From contig NZ_BKBA01000008.1 in NCBI RefSeq assembly GCF_007992835.1, positions 248,001 to 312,000 on the forward strand: a stretch of DNA of 64,000 nt. Direction: 5' to 3'. The position numbers and the translations under genes were made by a program. The DNA is from Knoellia locipacati (lineage in GTDB: Bacteria > Actinomycetota > Actinomycetes > Actinomycetales > Dermatophilaceae). The notes below the pieces were generated by a model, which was not told where the DNA came from, made no database searches, and was given only the letters and a program-made list of their open reading frames with translations. Positions 54,400 to 62,845 of the stretch are shown here, piece after piece. The number at the start of each line of letters is the position of its first letter. Within the stretch, counting starts at the first letter, position 1.

Positions 54400-54492
54400 G
54401 ATCTGTCCACAGGCGACCCAGCGCGCCCGCGTCGTCCACAACTTCTACCGGTGAGGTCGACGGGGAAAGCGCTGTCGGAGTTGGCTGTTCGC

Positions 54493-54735
54493 ATGGTCGA
54501 TGCAGCGGATCTCAGACGACGGGCCGGACGCTGGCGAGAGGCGGCCGAGGTGACGAGGCAGGAGTGTGCCGTGCTGCGCCAGGTGGCCGAGCTCAGCTGG
54601 CGGTCACCGTCGGCCGCCGAGTTCCGGCGGGTCCTCGAGGTCCGTCTGCGCGAGCTGCGCGACCTCGCCGAGCGTGAGGACGCGGTCGCCGACCTGCTCG
54701 ACCGCGTCGCGGACACCGCCGAGCGCGCGGCGTGA
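54493..54735 (+). CDS. small helical WXG100-like protein
   Basis: 80 residues from ATG 54493; an in-frame GTG at 54451 would give 94. Two long helices flank LSWRSPSAAEF, resembling the helix-turn-helix of WXG100 proteins, with WRS in place of WxG. No signal peptide or membrane segment. Its stop overlaps the next gene (GTGA), whose product begins with a similar helical region. An ESX-like secretion role is only a suggestion; no secretion genes are in the window. Confidence 0.6.
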   Translation: MVDAADLRRRAGRWREAAEVTRQECAVLRQVAELSWRSPSAAEFRRVLEVRLRELRDLAEREDAVADLLDRVADTAERAA

Positions 54736-55913
54736 GCGACCTCGACGTCACCGGGGGCGTCGGCGGGATCGAGGTCGCGATCGAGGACCTCCGCCGCGCC
54801 GCGTCGCGGCTGCGCCGGGCCGCCGACGTCGTCGAGGGTGCGGTGCCCGAGCGCTGGCGTGCGCCCTCGTGGGACCTGCTGACCGCAGCGCCCGACCTCG
54901 CGCACCTCGTCGTCCGGGCCCGGCTGGCGTCGACCGCGGCCGCAGATGCGGTCGGCCACAGCGTGCAGCGGCTGCGGGCCCTCGCCGTCTCGACCGACCG
55001 CGCGGCAACGGCATACGAACGGGCCGAGGCGACGACCCGTGGGCTCCTGGCCGGGCTGCACGACCAGGCCATGTCGATCGCGTGGTTGGTGTCGGCGGTC
55101 ACCGGCAGGGCGTTCGGCCTGCTCGACGAGGGGAAGGGGTGGGACGTCACGCTGACCCCGGTGCCAGCGCCCGACTGCGTTCCGTCGCCCACGTCCGCCG
55201 ACTCGATGCTGGCCGGTGTCGAGACCCTCGGCGACCGCGACAGCACCGGCGGTGTGCGCGTCGTCGAACTCGCCGCCACCGACGGCACCACCACGTGGGT
55301 CGTGCAGGTGCCGGGCACGCACGGCGGCTGGGCGGAGGGCGGCCGCGTCCCGATGGACTGGCCGGCCAACGTCTCGCTCATGCTCAGTGCCACGAGCGCC
55401 TCCAAGGTCGCGGCCACGCGGGCGCTCGACCTCGCCCAGGCCGGCCGGGCGGGGCCACACGACCGGGTCGTCCTCGTCGGCCACAGCCAGGGCGGCATCG
55501 TCGCGGCCGCCCTCGCCTCCGACCCCGCGTTCACGCGCACCCACCGGGTGAGCCACGTCCTCACCGCGGGCTCGCCCATCGACGACTTCCCGATCCCCGA
55601 CTCGACGCAGGTCCTCTCGCTCCAGCACGGGACCGACCCGGTGCACGCGCTCGACGCCTCGCCACCGCCCGACCGGCGGAGCTGGACGACGGTCGAGGCG
55701 CCGGCCCCGGTCGACGTCCGCACCCACCTCACCGCGGGGGCCCACGCCCTCTCCGCCTACCGCGCGACGGCCTCGAAGGTCGACCGGTCCGGCGACGTCT
55801 CGCTGCGCCGGTGGCGGGCGGGGATCGCCCCTGCCCTCACGCTCGCCCCGGGCGCCGAGCCTGTGGTGCATGAGTTCCGCTCGGAGCGGCGGTGGCAGAA
55901 TCGCGACTCGTGA
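54732..55913 (+). CDS. alpha/beta hydrolase with N-terminal helical (WXG-like) domain
   Basis: 393 residues. Residues 1 to about 125 are helical (IEDLRRAASRLRRAADVVEG, the W-rich ERWRAPSWDLL, and long Ala/Arg helices). Residues 150-390 are an alpha/beta hydrolase: TWVVQVPGTHGGWAEG, nucleophile Ser in VVLVGHSQGGIVAAALA, ITAGSP-like (VLTAGSPIDDFPIP), LQHGTDPVHALDA (Asp) and LTAGAHALSAY (His). It lacks a signal peptide. The gene is coupled to the small helical protein gene upstream. Lipase or esterase activity is inferred. Confidence 0.8.
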   Translation: MSDLDVTGGVGGIEVAIEDLRRAASRLRRAADVVEGAVPERWRAPSWDLLTAAPDLAHLVVRARLASTAAADAVGHSVQRLRALAVSTDRAATAYERAEATTRGLLAGLHDQAMSIAWLVSAVTGRAFGLLDEGKGWDVTLTPVPAPDCVPSPTSADSMLAGVETLGDRDSTGGVRVVELAATDGTTTWVVQVPGTHGGWAEGGRVPMDWPANVSLMLSATSASKVAATRALDLAQAGRAGPHDRVVLVGHSQGGIVAAALASDPAFTRTHRVSHVLTAGSPIDDFPIPDSTQVLSLQHGTDPVHALDASPPPDRRSWTTVEAPAPVDVRTHLTAGAHALSAYRATASKVDRSGDVSLRRWRAGIAPALTLAPGAEPVVHEFRSERRWQNRDS

Positions 55914-56368
55914 CCCCCAAACTGCTGTTCCGCCGCGTGGCCGTCGCCGAGGCGTTCACCTGGGCCCTGCTCCTCATCGGCATGTTCCTCAAGTACGTCG
56001 CGGGGACCACCGACCTCGGCGTCCGGATCTTCGGCATGGTGCACGGGGTCGTCTTCATCGCCTACGGGCTCATCGCCATCACGACGTGGGTCAACCAGCG
56101 CTGGCAGCTCGGCGTGGGCATGCTCGCCCTCGTGAGCGCCGTCCCGCCGTTCGTGACGATCCTCTTCGACCGTCGCGTCGAGGCCGCCGGGCTGCTTGAG
56201 GGCCCGTGGCGCTTCGGCGCCGGCGGTGAGACGCCGAGCACCCTGCCCGAGCGCGTCCTCGCCTGGCTGACCCGCAACCCCGGCCTCGCCGCCGTCGTGG
56301 GCATCGTGGCCGTGGCCGGGCTCACCGGCGTCGCGCTCGTCGTCGGCCCGCCCGCCTCGGGCAGCTGA
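55910..56368 (+). CDS. DUF3817 family membrane protein
   Basis: 152 residues. The conserved N-terminal part LLFRRVAVAEAFTWALLLIG then FLKYVAGT and GMVHGVVFIAYGLIAITTW defines DUF3817, with three or four helices. It commonly precedes menD in actinobacteria. GTG 55910 overlaps the upstream stop; an in-frame GTG at 55892 is the alternative. The stop overlaps the menD ATG by one base. Confidence 0.87.
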   Translation: MTPKLLFRRVAVAEAFTWALLLIGMFLKYVAGTTDLGVRIFGMVHGVVFIAYGLIAITTWVNQRWQLGVGMLALVSAVPPFVTILFDRRVEAAGLLEGPWRFGAGGETPSTLPERVLAWLTRNPGLAAVVGIVAVAGLTGVALVVGPPASGS

Positions 56369-58089
56369 TGAACCCCTCCACCGCGCTCGCTCGCGTGCTC
56401 GTCGACGAGCTCATTCGCGGTGGGGTGCGTGACGTCGTCCTCGCCCCCGGTTCGCGCTCCGCGCCCCTCGCGTATGCCGTCCAGCAGGCCGAGCGCGACG
56501 GCCGACTCCGGCTGCACGTCCGGGTGGACGAGCGCACGGCAGGATTCCTCGCGCTGGGTCTCGCGAAGGGCTCCGGCGCACCGGTTCCCGTCATCACGAC
56601 ATCGGGCACGGCCGTCGCGAACCTCCATCCCGCGGTGCTCGAGGCACACCACACCGGCATCCCGCTCGTGGTGCTCTCGGCCGACCGCCCGGCAGAGCTG
56701 CGTGGAACCGGCGCCAACCAGACGACGGTCCAACCCGGCATGTTCGGCCCGGCGGTGCGGTGGTCCGCGGACCTCCCCGCGCCGGAGGCGGTCGGGTCCG
56801 TGGGTGCCTTCCACCGCAGTTCCGTATGCCGTGCCCTCGCCGCCGCCCTCGGCGCGCCGGGCAGCGGCGTCCCCGCGTCCTCCCGTGGTCCGGTCCACCT
56901 CAACGTCTCCTTCCGTGACCCCCTCACCCCCGCCGCCCCAGATCGCGATCAGTCGGAGGTCCATGCGGGGCGGGCCGACGGCCGGCCGTGGGTCGAGGTG
57001 CCCCAGGACGCCCACCTCGCCGGGCACGGCGGCATCCCAGACGTGCCACGCACGCTCGTCGTCCTCGGTGACCTCACGCCGTCCCCGGTGAGCTCGCAAC
57101 AGGTCCTCCGGTGGGCGGCGGGTCGTTCGTACCCCGTCATCGCCGAACCCTTCGGCGACCACGCCCGGGACGGCGTCGTGCCGCACGGCCCGCTCGTCCT
57201 CACCGACGCCGACTGGCTCGCCGAGCACCTGCCGGAGCGGGTGCTCGTCGTCGGGCGCATCACCCTCTCGCGCGCCGTGGCCGGTCTCCTTCGCAACCCG
57301 GCCGTGCGCGTCGAGGTGCTCAGCGGTCAGCCCCAGTGGTCGGACCCCGGTCACGTCGCCCACGCGGTCCATCCTCTGGTGCACCTTGCCGGCGACGCCG
57401 AGGTCGAGGGCGACGCAGCCTGGGCGGCGGCGTGGGCTGACGCGGGCTCGGCCGTCGCGAAGGCGGTCTCGGTCTCCCCACCGCAGTGGGGCACCGGACT
57501 GGCGGTCGGCGAGCTCCTCGGCGAGGTGCTGCCCGAGGACGCCCGGCTCTTCATCGGCTCGTCGAACCCGGTCCGCGACCTCGACCTCGGACTCGCGCCC
57601 CGGCGCGCCCCGCTCACGGTCGTCGGCAACCGCGGTCTCGCTGGCATTGACGGCTGCCTCTCGACCGCCATCGGGCTCGCCCTGACGACCGAGGCACCCA
57701 GCTATGCCTGGGTCGGCGACCTCACCTTCCTCCACGACTCCAACGCGCTCGCCCTCGGTCCCGACGAGCCCCGTCCGGACCTCACGGTCCTCGTCACCAA
57801 CGACGACGGCGGTGGCATCTTCCGCACCCTCGAGCACGGCGCACCCGAGCGGGCCGACGACTTCGGCCGCATCTTCGGCACCCCGACGGGGACCGACTTC
57901 GGGGCACTGTGCCGGGCACACGGCATACGCCATGTCCTTGCCGAGTCCCGCGACGCGGCAGCCGAGGCGCTGCGCGCGACTCCCGAAGGGATCACCGTCG
58001 TCGAGGTGCCGGTCGACGCCGAGTCGCACCGTGGGGCGCACGAGCGTCTGCGGCAGGTCGCGCGCGGGGCCCTGGCGATTTCGGCCTGA
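56368..58089 (+). CDS. menD: SEPHCHC synthase (MenD)
   Basis: Thiamine-diphosphate enzyme adding succinic semialdehyde (from 2-oxoglutarate) to isochorismate. 573 residues: VLAPGSRSAPLAYAVQQAER, the early Glu in LHVRVDERTAGFLALGLAKG, VITTSGTAVANLHPAVLEA, VVLSADRPAELRGTGANQT, and the ThDP-binding GDLTFLHDSNAL. TGATG coupling with the DUF3817 gene. The next gene is a menJ-like reductase 25 nt away with its own promoter-like box. Confidence 0.95.
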   Translation: MNPSTALARVLVDELIRGGVRDVVLAPGSRSAPLAYAVQQAERDGRLRLHVRVDERTAGFLALGLAKGSGAPVPVITTSGTAVANLHPAVLEAHHTGIPLVVLSADRPAELRGTGANQTTVQPGMFGPAVRWSADLPAPEAVGSVGAFHRSSVCRALAAALGAPGSGVPASSRGPVHLNVSFRDPLTPAAPDRDQSEVHAGRADGRPWVEVPQDAHLAGHGGIPDVPRTLVVLGDLTPSPVSSQQVLRWAAGRSYPVIAEPFGDHARDGVVPHGPLVLTDADWLAEHLPERVLVVGRITLSRAVAGLLRNPAVRVEVLSGQPQWSDPGHVAHAVHPLVHLAGDAEVEGDAAWAAAWADAGSAVAKAVSVSPPQWGTGLAVGELLGEVLPEDARLFIGSSNPVRDLDLGLAPRRAPLTVVGNRGLAGIDGCLSTAIGLALTTEAPSYAWVGDLTFLHDSNALALGPDEPRPDLTVLVTNDDGGGIFRTLEHGAPERADDFGRIFGTPTGTDFGALCRAHGIRHVLAESRDAAAEALRATPEGITVVEVPVDAESHRGAHERLRQVARGALAISA

Positions 58090-58114
58090 GCCGACCGCTT
58101 GCGAGAATGAGCGC

Positions 58115-59344
58115 GTGACCACCCCCCAGCGCACGGACGTCCTCGTCGTCGGAGCCGGCCCAGCCGGCTCCGCTGCAGCGGCCTGGGCGGCGCGTGACGG
58201 CCGAGATGTCGTCCTCGCCGACGCCGCCGTCTTCCCCCGTGACAAGACCTGTGGCGACGGGCTCACCCCGCGGGCCATCGGTGAGCTCGAACGCCTGGGC
58301 CTGCGCGACTGGGTCCGTGCCCACACCGTGAACAAGGGCCTGCGCGCACACGGCTTCGGCCAGACACTCGAGCTCGAGTGGCCCGGCGGGACACTGCCCG
58401 ACTACGGCTCTGCCGTGGCCCGCACGGAGCTCGACGACCACCTCCGGACCACCGCGCTCAAGTCCGGCGCGCTCGGGGTCGAGGGGGCCAAGGCGGTCGA
58501 CGCGCGCATCGAGGGCGGGCGCGTGCGCGGTGTGACGTTCCAGCGCGACGGCGAGACCTTCGAGATCGAGTGCGAGCGGCTCATCGTCGCCGACGGCGTG
58601 CGCTCGCCGCTCGGCAAGGTGCTCGGTCGTGAGTGGCACAAGGACACCGTGTATGCCGTGGCCGGCCGGTGCTACGTCGACTCCGGGATGTCCGACGACC
58701 CGTGGATCAGCAGCCACCTCGAGCTGCGTGGTGAGCAGGGCGAGATCCTCTCGGGCTACGGCTGGATCTTCCCGCTCGGCGACGGCTCCGTGAACGTCGG
58801 TGCGGGCACGCTCGCCACGACGAAGCGCCCGGCCGAGGTGGCGATCAAGCCGCTCATGGCCCACTACGTCGAGCAGCGCCGGACCGACTTCCAGCTCAGC
58901 GGCGAGGCTCGGATGCCCACGAGCGCGCTCCTGCCCATGGGCGGCGCGGTGAGCAACATCGCCGGGCCCAACTGGGCGCTCATCGGCGACGCCGCCGCGT
59001 GCGTCAACCCGCTCAACGGCGAGGGCATCGACTACGGGCTCGAGGGTGGTCGCCTGGTCGTCGACGTGCTCGACACCGATCTCTCGGTGACGTGGCCGGC
59101 GACGCTCCAGGAGCACTACGGCGAGTCGTTCTCCATCGCCCGCCGCCTGGCCGGTGTCGTCACCGTGCCGCGGGTGCTCCCCGCACTCGGCCCGGCCGGG
59201 ATGCGCTCGGACTGGCTCATGACCCTCGCGCTCCGCTGGATGGGCAACCTCGTCACCGACGAGGACGCCGACCGCGCCGCCCGTGTGTGGCGCTGGGCCG
59301 GTCGCCGGTCGATCGCGCTCGACCACCGCCCGCCCTTCACCTGA
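58115..59344 (+). CDS. geranylgeranyl reductase family flavoprotein (MenJ-like)
   Basis: 409 residues. FAD loop VLVVGAGPAGSAAAAWAAR, the family motif FPRDKTCGDGLTPRAIGELE, YGWIFPLGDGSVNVGAGTL and LIGDAAACVNPLNGEGIDYG. The closest described relative is M. tuberculosis MenJ (Rv0561c), which saturates one isoprene unit of menaquinone. GTG 58115 follows GAGAAT (58103-58108) by 6 nt. A second, more divergent member starts at 62.85 kb. Confidence 0.9.
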   Translation: MTTPQRTDVLVVGAGPAGSAAAAWAARDGRDVVLADAAVFPRDKTCGDGLTPRAIGELERLGLRDWVRAHTVNKGLRAHGFGQTLELEWPGGTLPDYGSAVARTELDDHLRTTALKSGALGVEGAKAVDARIEGGRVRGVTFQRDGETFEIECERLIVADGVRSPLGKVLGREWHKDTVYAVAGRCYVDSGMSDDPWISSHLELRGEQGEILSGYGWIFPLGDGSVNVGAGTLATTKRPAEVAIKPLMAHYVEQRRTDFQLSGEARMPTSALLPMGGAVSNIAGPNWALIGDAAACVNPLNGEGIDYGLEGGRLVVDVLDTDLSVTWPATLQEHYGESFSIARRLAGVVTVPRVLPALGPAGMRSDWLMTLALRWMGNLVTDEDADRAARVWRWAGRRSIALDHRPPFT

Positions 59345-59811
59345 TGCGTGGGGTGGCGTCGGGCCGTCGCCTGATGCTGCGCGGGTCCGGCTACCTGACC
59401 CTGGTCGTCGTCATCCTCACGGTCTTCCTGGCCGCTGGCGTCATGGGGTTCCTCGACCCCGCGATGGATGCCTCGTCCGATCCCGACTGGATGTTCTGGG
59501 TGTGGACGGCAGCGAATGTGGGGTTGTTGGCCCGAGCGCCCTTCGTCGGCCTCCTCATCGACGAGGACAGGGTGGTGCGCAGGGGATGGGTGCGCAGCCG
59601 GACCTACGCCGCGTCCGACGTGGTCGGGGTGGGGTCGCGCGGCTACTCGGGCCTCCTCAACCGGGGCTCGCAGTCACGTCGGTTCACGATGCTCACGCTG
59701 AAGAGAGCCAACGGACCGACCGTCGAGGTCCCGGAGGTCACGGGCCGTGCGGCCACCACCGCCCACTCGGTGAGCGCCGCTCGTTCCGTGCTCGGCCTTG
59801 ACGGCAGGTAG
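59344..59811 (+). CDS. PH-domain-like membrane protein
   Basis: 155 residues. An N-terminal basic lead and two helices (YLTLVVVILTVFLAAGVMG and FWVWTAANVGLLARAPFVGL), then a bacterial PH-type beta domain (LIDEDRVVRRGWVRSRTYAA). It is coupled to the menJ-like gene (TGATG). Function unknown. Confidence 0.72.
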   Translation: MRGVASGRRLMLRGSGYLTLVVVILTVFLAAGVMGFLDPAMDASSDPDWMFWVWTAANVGLLARAPFVGLLIDEDRVVRRGWVRSRTYAASDVVGVGSRGYSGLLNRGSQSRRFTMLTLKRANGPTVEVPEVTGRAATTAHSVSAARSVLGLDGR

Positions 59812-59851
59812 GCGCGTCCCGGTCGACCTGTTGTCGCCGCCACCTCGCGTC

Positions 59852-59894
59852 GTCGGGGCTGAAGATGGGCCCGACAACGCAGGTTGGCCCCGAC
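59852..59894. terminator. inverted repeat between convergent genes
   Basis: GTCGGGGC/GCCCCGAC arms (59852-59859 and 59887-59894) with a 27-nt loop; AAAA follows. It lies between the convergent PH-domain and SanA/YdcF-like genes. The 126-nt gap otherwise shows nothing. Confidence 0.45.
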
Positions 59895-59937
59895 AAAAGG
59901 AGACGCACCCCCGCAGCCCGCAGCGGCGACCGGCGCC

Positions 59938-60609
59938 TCAGGAGGTCCGGGCCAGGGCGTCGCGGACGCCGGGCTCCGGGTCTCCGAGCACCGGGTCGCG
60001 ACGGCTCACCACGTCGGCGACGGCCTTGAGGTTCGCGACCTTCTCGCGGGCCCAGCCGATCCGCCAGTCCCGAGGGAAGCGGTCGCGCACCGAGACGTCG
60101 CCGACCCCCTGCGTCGTCATCCCCGCCGCCCGGCACAGCGCCACGGCGCGCCCGACGTGGTAGCGCTGTGAGACGACGGTGACCTCGTCGACGCCGAAGA
60201 TCCGGTGGGCACGCTGGCACGAGTCATAGGTGTCGCGCCCGGCGAAGTCGAGCACGACCGCCTCCGTCGGCACCCCGGCCGCGACGAGGTAGTCGCGCAT
60301 CGCCGTCGGCTCGTCGTAGGCGTGGGTGCGGTTATCGCCGGACACGAGCAGCACCCGCACCTTGCCCGCCCTGTAGAGCTCGACCCCGGCGTCGAGCCGG
60401 GCCTTGAGATAGGGCGAGGGAACCCCGTTCGCATCGATGCCAGCGCCCAGGACGAGGGCCACGGGAGTCGTCGGCGCCTCCGCCACAGAGTGCACGCGGC
60501 CGGCCGAGGCCACCGAGACCCACAGCCACGGCCCGAGCACCGCGACCAGCCCGAGGACCACGGGCACGGTGAGCACCCGGACCCAGCGCCGCCCCCAGAA
60601 CCTCTTCAC
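59938..60609 (-). CDS. SanA/YdcF-like DUF218 membrane protein
   Basis: 223 residues. One N-terminal helix (VLTVPVVLGLVAVLGPWLWV) anchors a DUF218 domain outside: VALVLGAGIDANGVPSPYLK, VLLVSGDNRTHAYDEPTAMR, FAGRDTYDSCQRAHRIFGV and VVSQRYHVGRAVALCRAAGM. The SanA subgroup is linked to envelope barrier function and vancomycin tolerance in enterics. GTG 60609; the longer reading upstream has no start signal. Confidence 0.86.
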   Translation of the reverse strand: MKRFWGRRWVRVLTVPVVLGLVAVLGPWLWVSVASAGRVHSVAEAPTTPVALVLGAGIDANGVPSPYLKARLDAGVELYRAGKVRVLLVSGDNRTHAYDEPTAMRDYLVAAGVPTEAVVLDFAGRDTYDSCQRAHRIFGVDEVTVVSQRYHVGRAVALCRAAGMTTQGVGDVSVRDRFPRDWRIGWAREKVANLKAVADVVSRRDPVLGDPEPGVRDALARTS

Positions 60610-60676
60610 CGCAGCAGTGTGTCGCACCGGATGTGTCCGTCGTGGGAGGGAACCGTGAAGGTCCTGCGACGGCGGG

Positions 60677-61978
60677 TCAGGGGCGGGTGGCGGTGAGGGC
60701 GTCGCGCATCGGGATGAGCTTGGCGTCCGACTCGGCCACCTCGGCCTCGGGCACCGAACCGGCGACGATGCCGCAGCCGGCATAGAGCGACATGCGCTGC
60801 GGGTCCTCGGCCGAGATCGCGCCCGACCGCAGGGCGATGCCCCACTCGCCGTCGCCGCTCGTGTCCATCCAGCCCACCGGCCCGGCGTAGCGACCGCGGT
60901 CCATGTGCTCGAGCTCGGAGATCAACGCGTCCGCCACCGGGGTCGGGGTGCCGCACACCGCCGCGCTCGGGTGGAGCGACGCGGCCAGCGCCAGCGACGA
61001 GGTCGCGTCGGTGAGGACGCCTGCCACGTCGGTCGCCAGGTGCATGACGTTGGACAGGTGCAGGACGAACGGCGCCTCGGGGACGTTCATCGAGGAGCAG
61101 TGCGGCGCAAGGGCATCGGCGACCGAGCGCACGGCGTACTCGTGCTCCTCGAGGTCCTTCGACGACCGCGCCAGGGAGGCAGCCAGGGCCAGGTCGTGGT
61201 CGTCGTCGCCGGTGCGCCGGATGGTGCCGGCGAGCACGCGCGAGGTGACGAGGCCCTTCTCGCGGCGCACGAGCATCTCGGGCGTCGCGCCGACCAGGCC
61301 GTCGACGGCGAACACCCACGTCGACTCGTAGCTCTCGGCCAGCCGTGACAGCAGCCACCGCACGTCGACCGGCGCGGCGGTGCGCACGTCGAGGTCGCGC
61401 GCGAGCACGACCTTGTCGAGGTCGCCGCGCTGGATCCGCGTGACCGCCTCGGCCACGGCTCCGGCCCACTCGGCCGGCGAGAGGGAGCCGTCGGCGAAGG
61501 CCACCTCGCCGGGCGCCTCGACGTCGTCGTGGACGACCGGGTCCACCGTCGGGGGCAGCGCGTCGGGGGTGGTCGTCGTCGTGACCCACCACTGGTCGCC
61601 GCGCCGGCCGATGACGACCGAGGGTACGACGAGCGTTGCGCCGGAAGGGGAGTCGGCGGCATACGAGATGGCGCCGAAGGCGACGGGTCCAGTGCCGGGC
61701 AGGTCGACCTCGTCGCGCACGACCGCGGAGGCCGCGACCGACTGCCACCACGACTCGAGCAGCGCGAACCGCGACTCACCGTGCGCCGTCACCGACGCCG
61801 CGCGGCCCCAGCCGACGAGGCCCTCGCCGCGACGCACCCAGGAGGTGGTGTCGTGGGGGCTCGTCGCGGGCAGGAGCGACAGCAGTGCCGTGCCGTCCGC
61901 GGGGGACAGGGCAACGGTGCGCGTGACCAGCGGCGCGAGGGGTGCAGTGTCCGGGTGGGACGTGGGCAGGGACGTCAT
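60677..61978 (-). CDS. menF: isochorismate synthase
   Basis: Chorismate-utilising enzyme, 433 residues. The C-terminal catalytic half has KVVLARDLDVRT, VFAVDGLVGATPEMLVRREK, RVLAGTIRRTGDD, HPSAAVCGTPTPVADALI and a final YAGCGIVAGSVPEAEVAESD with metal-binding Glu residues. No TrpE-type feedback site or glutaminase is associated, and the men context favours MenF over a siderophore role. A minus-strand TACGCT (61987-61992) is 8 nt from ATG 61978, or 5 nt from GTG 61981. Confidence 0.92.
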   Translation of the reverse strand: MTSLPTSHPDTAPLAPLVTRTVALSPADGTALLSLLPATSPHDTTSWVRRGEGLVGWGRAASVTAHGESRFALLESWWQSVAASAVVRDEVDLPGTGPVAFGAISYAADSPSGATLVVPSVVIGRRGDQWWVTTTTTPDALPPTVDPVVHDDVEAPGEVAFADGSLSPAEWAGAVAEAVTRIQRGDLDKVVLARDLDVRTAAPVDVRWLLSRLAESYESTWVFAVDGLVGATPEMLVRREKGLVTSRVLAGTIRRTGDDDHDLALAASLARSSKDLEEHEYAVRSVADALAPHCSSMNVPEAPFVLHLSNVMHLATDVAGVLTDATSSLALAASLHPSAAVCGTPTPVADALISELEHMDRGRYAGPVGWMDTSGDGEWGIALRSGAISAEDPQRMSLYAGCGIVAGSVPEAEVAESDAKLIPMRDALTATRP

Positions 61979-62052
61979 CACCGGGAAGCGTAGCCCCGCC
62001 CCCACCGGAGTCCCGCACTGGAGCAGTCGCCGCGCGGTGAGAGGATGACGCC

Positions 62053-62748
62053 ATGAGCCGCGCCTCCCTCGACAAGCAACCGCGCGACGTCGCCGCGATG
62101 TTCGACGACGTCGCCGAGAGGTACGACGTCACCAACGACGTGCTGTCCCTCGGCCAGGACCGCCTGTGGCGGCGTGCCGTCCTCAAGGCCGTCGACGCCA
62201 AGCCGGGGGAGCGGGTCCTCGACATCGCCGCCGGCACGGGCACGTCGAGCGAGCCGTTCGCCGACACGGGCGTCCACGTCGTCCCCGCCGACTTCTCGCT
62301 CGGCATGCTCCGCGTGGGCAAGGAGCGCCGCGACGACCTCGGCTTCACCGCCGCCGACGCGATGCGCCTGCCGTTCGCCGACGCGAGCTTCGACGCCGTG
62401 ACGATGTCGTTCGGCCTGCGCAACGTCGCCGACATCGACGCCGCCCTGCGCGAGTTCGCGCGGGTGAGCAAGCCGGGTGGGCGCCTCGTCGTCTGCGAGT
62501 TCAGCCAGCCGGTCAACGGCGCCTTCCGCAAGGTCTACAGCGAGTACCTCATGGAGGCGCTCCCGCGCGTGGCCCGCAAGGTGAGCTCCAACCCCGAGTC
62601 CTACGTCTACCTCGCCGAGTCGATCCAGGCGTGGCCGGACCAGCGCGCGCTCGCGACCCGGGTCGCCGCGGCCGGCTGGGGGAGCGTCGAGTGGCGCAAC
62701 CTCAGCGGTGGGATCGTCGCCCTGCACCGCGCCGTCAAGTCCGCCTGA
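62053..62748 (+). CDS. menG: demethylmenaquinone methyltransferase
   Basis: Final methylation of menaquinone (UbiE/MenG family), 231 residues. [23 protein letters not shown] loop [36 protein letters not shown] and [23 protein letters not shown] 62053 follows GAGGAT by 6 nt and is divergent from menF, so the two men genes share a 74-nt promoter region. Confidence 0.95.
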   Translation: MSRASLDKQPRDVAAMFDDVAERYDVTNDVLSLGQDRLWRRAVLKAVDAKPGERVLDIAAGTGTSSEPFADTGVHVVPADFSLGMLRVGKERRDDLGFTAADAMRLPFADASFDAVTMSFGLRNVADIDAALREFARVSKPGGRLVVCEFSQPVNGAFRKVYSEYLMEALPRVARKVSSNPESYVYLAESIQAWPDQRALATRVAAAGWGSVEWRNLSGGIVALHRAVKSA

Positions 62749-62781
62749 GCGCCCCGAGAGGTCAACTTAGGGTCGCCTGAG

Positions 62782-62838
62782 TGAACCGCCCGGAATCGCC
62801 TGCATAGAGTGGTCCGAAGTTCGTGAAGGCTTTCACAA
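62782..62838 (+). promoter_or_regulatory. promoter with Rex operator before GGR-type flavoprotein (and downstream operon)
   Basis: TGAACC (62782-62787), 17 nt, TAGAGT (62805-62810) form a promoter. TCGTGAAGGCTTTCACAA (62821-62838) matches the Rex operator consensus TTGTGAA-N4-TTCACAA with one mismatch and lies just downstream of the expected +1. Rex bound here would block transcription into the gene at 62.85 kb and whatever follows it. Confidence 0.78.
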
Positions 62839-62845
62839 GCAAGGT

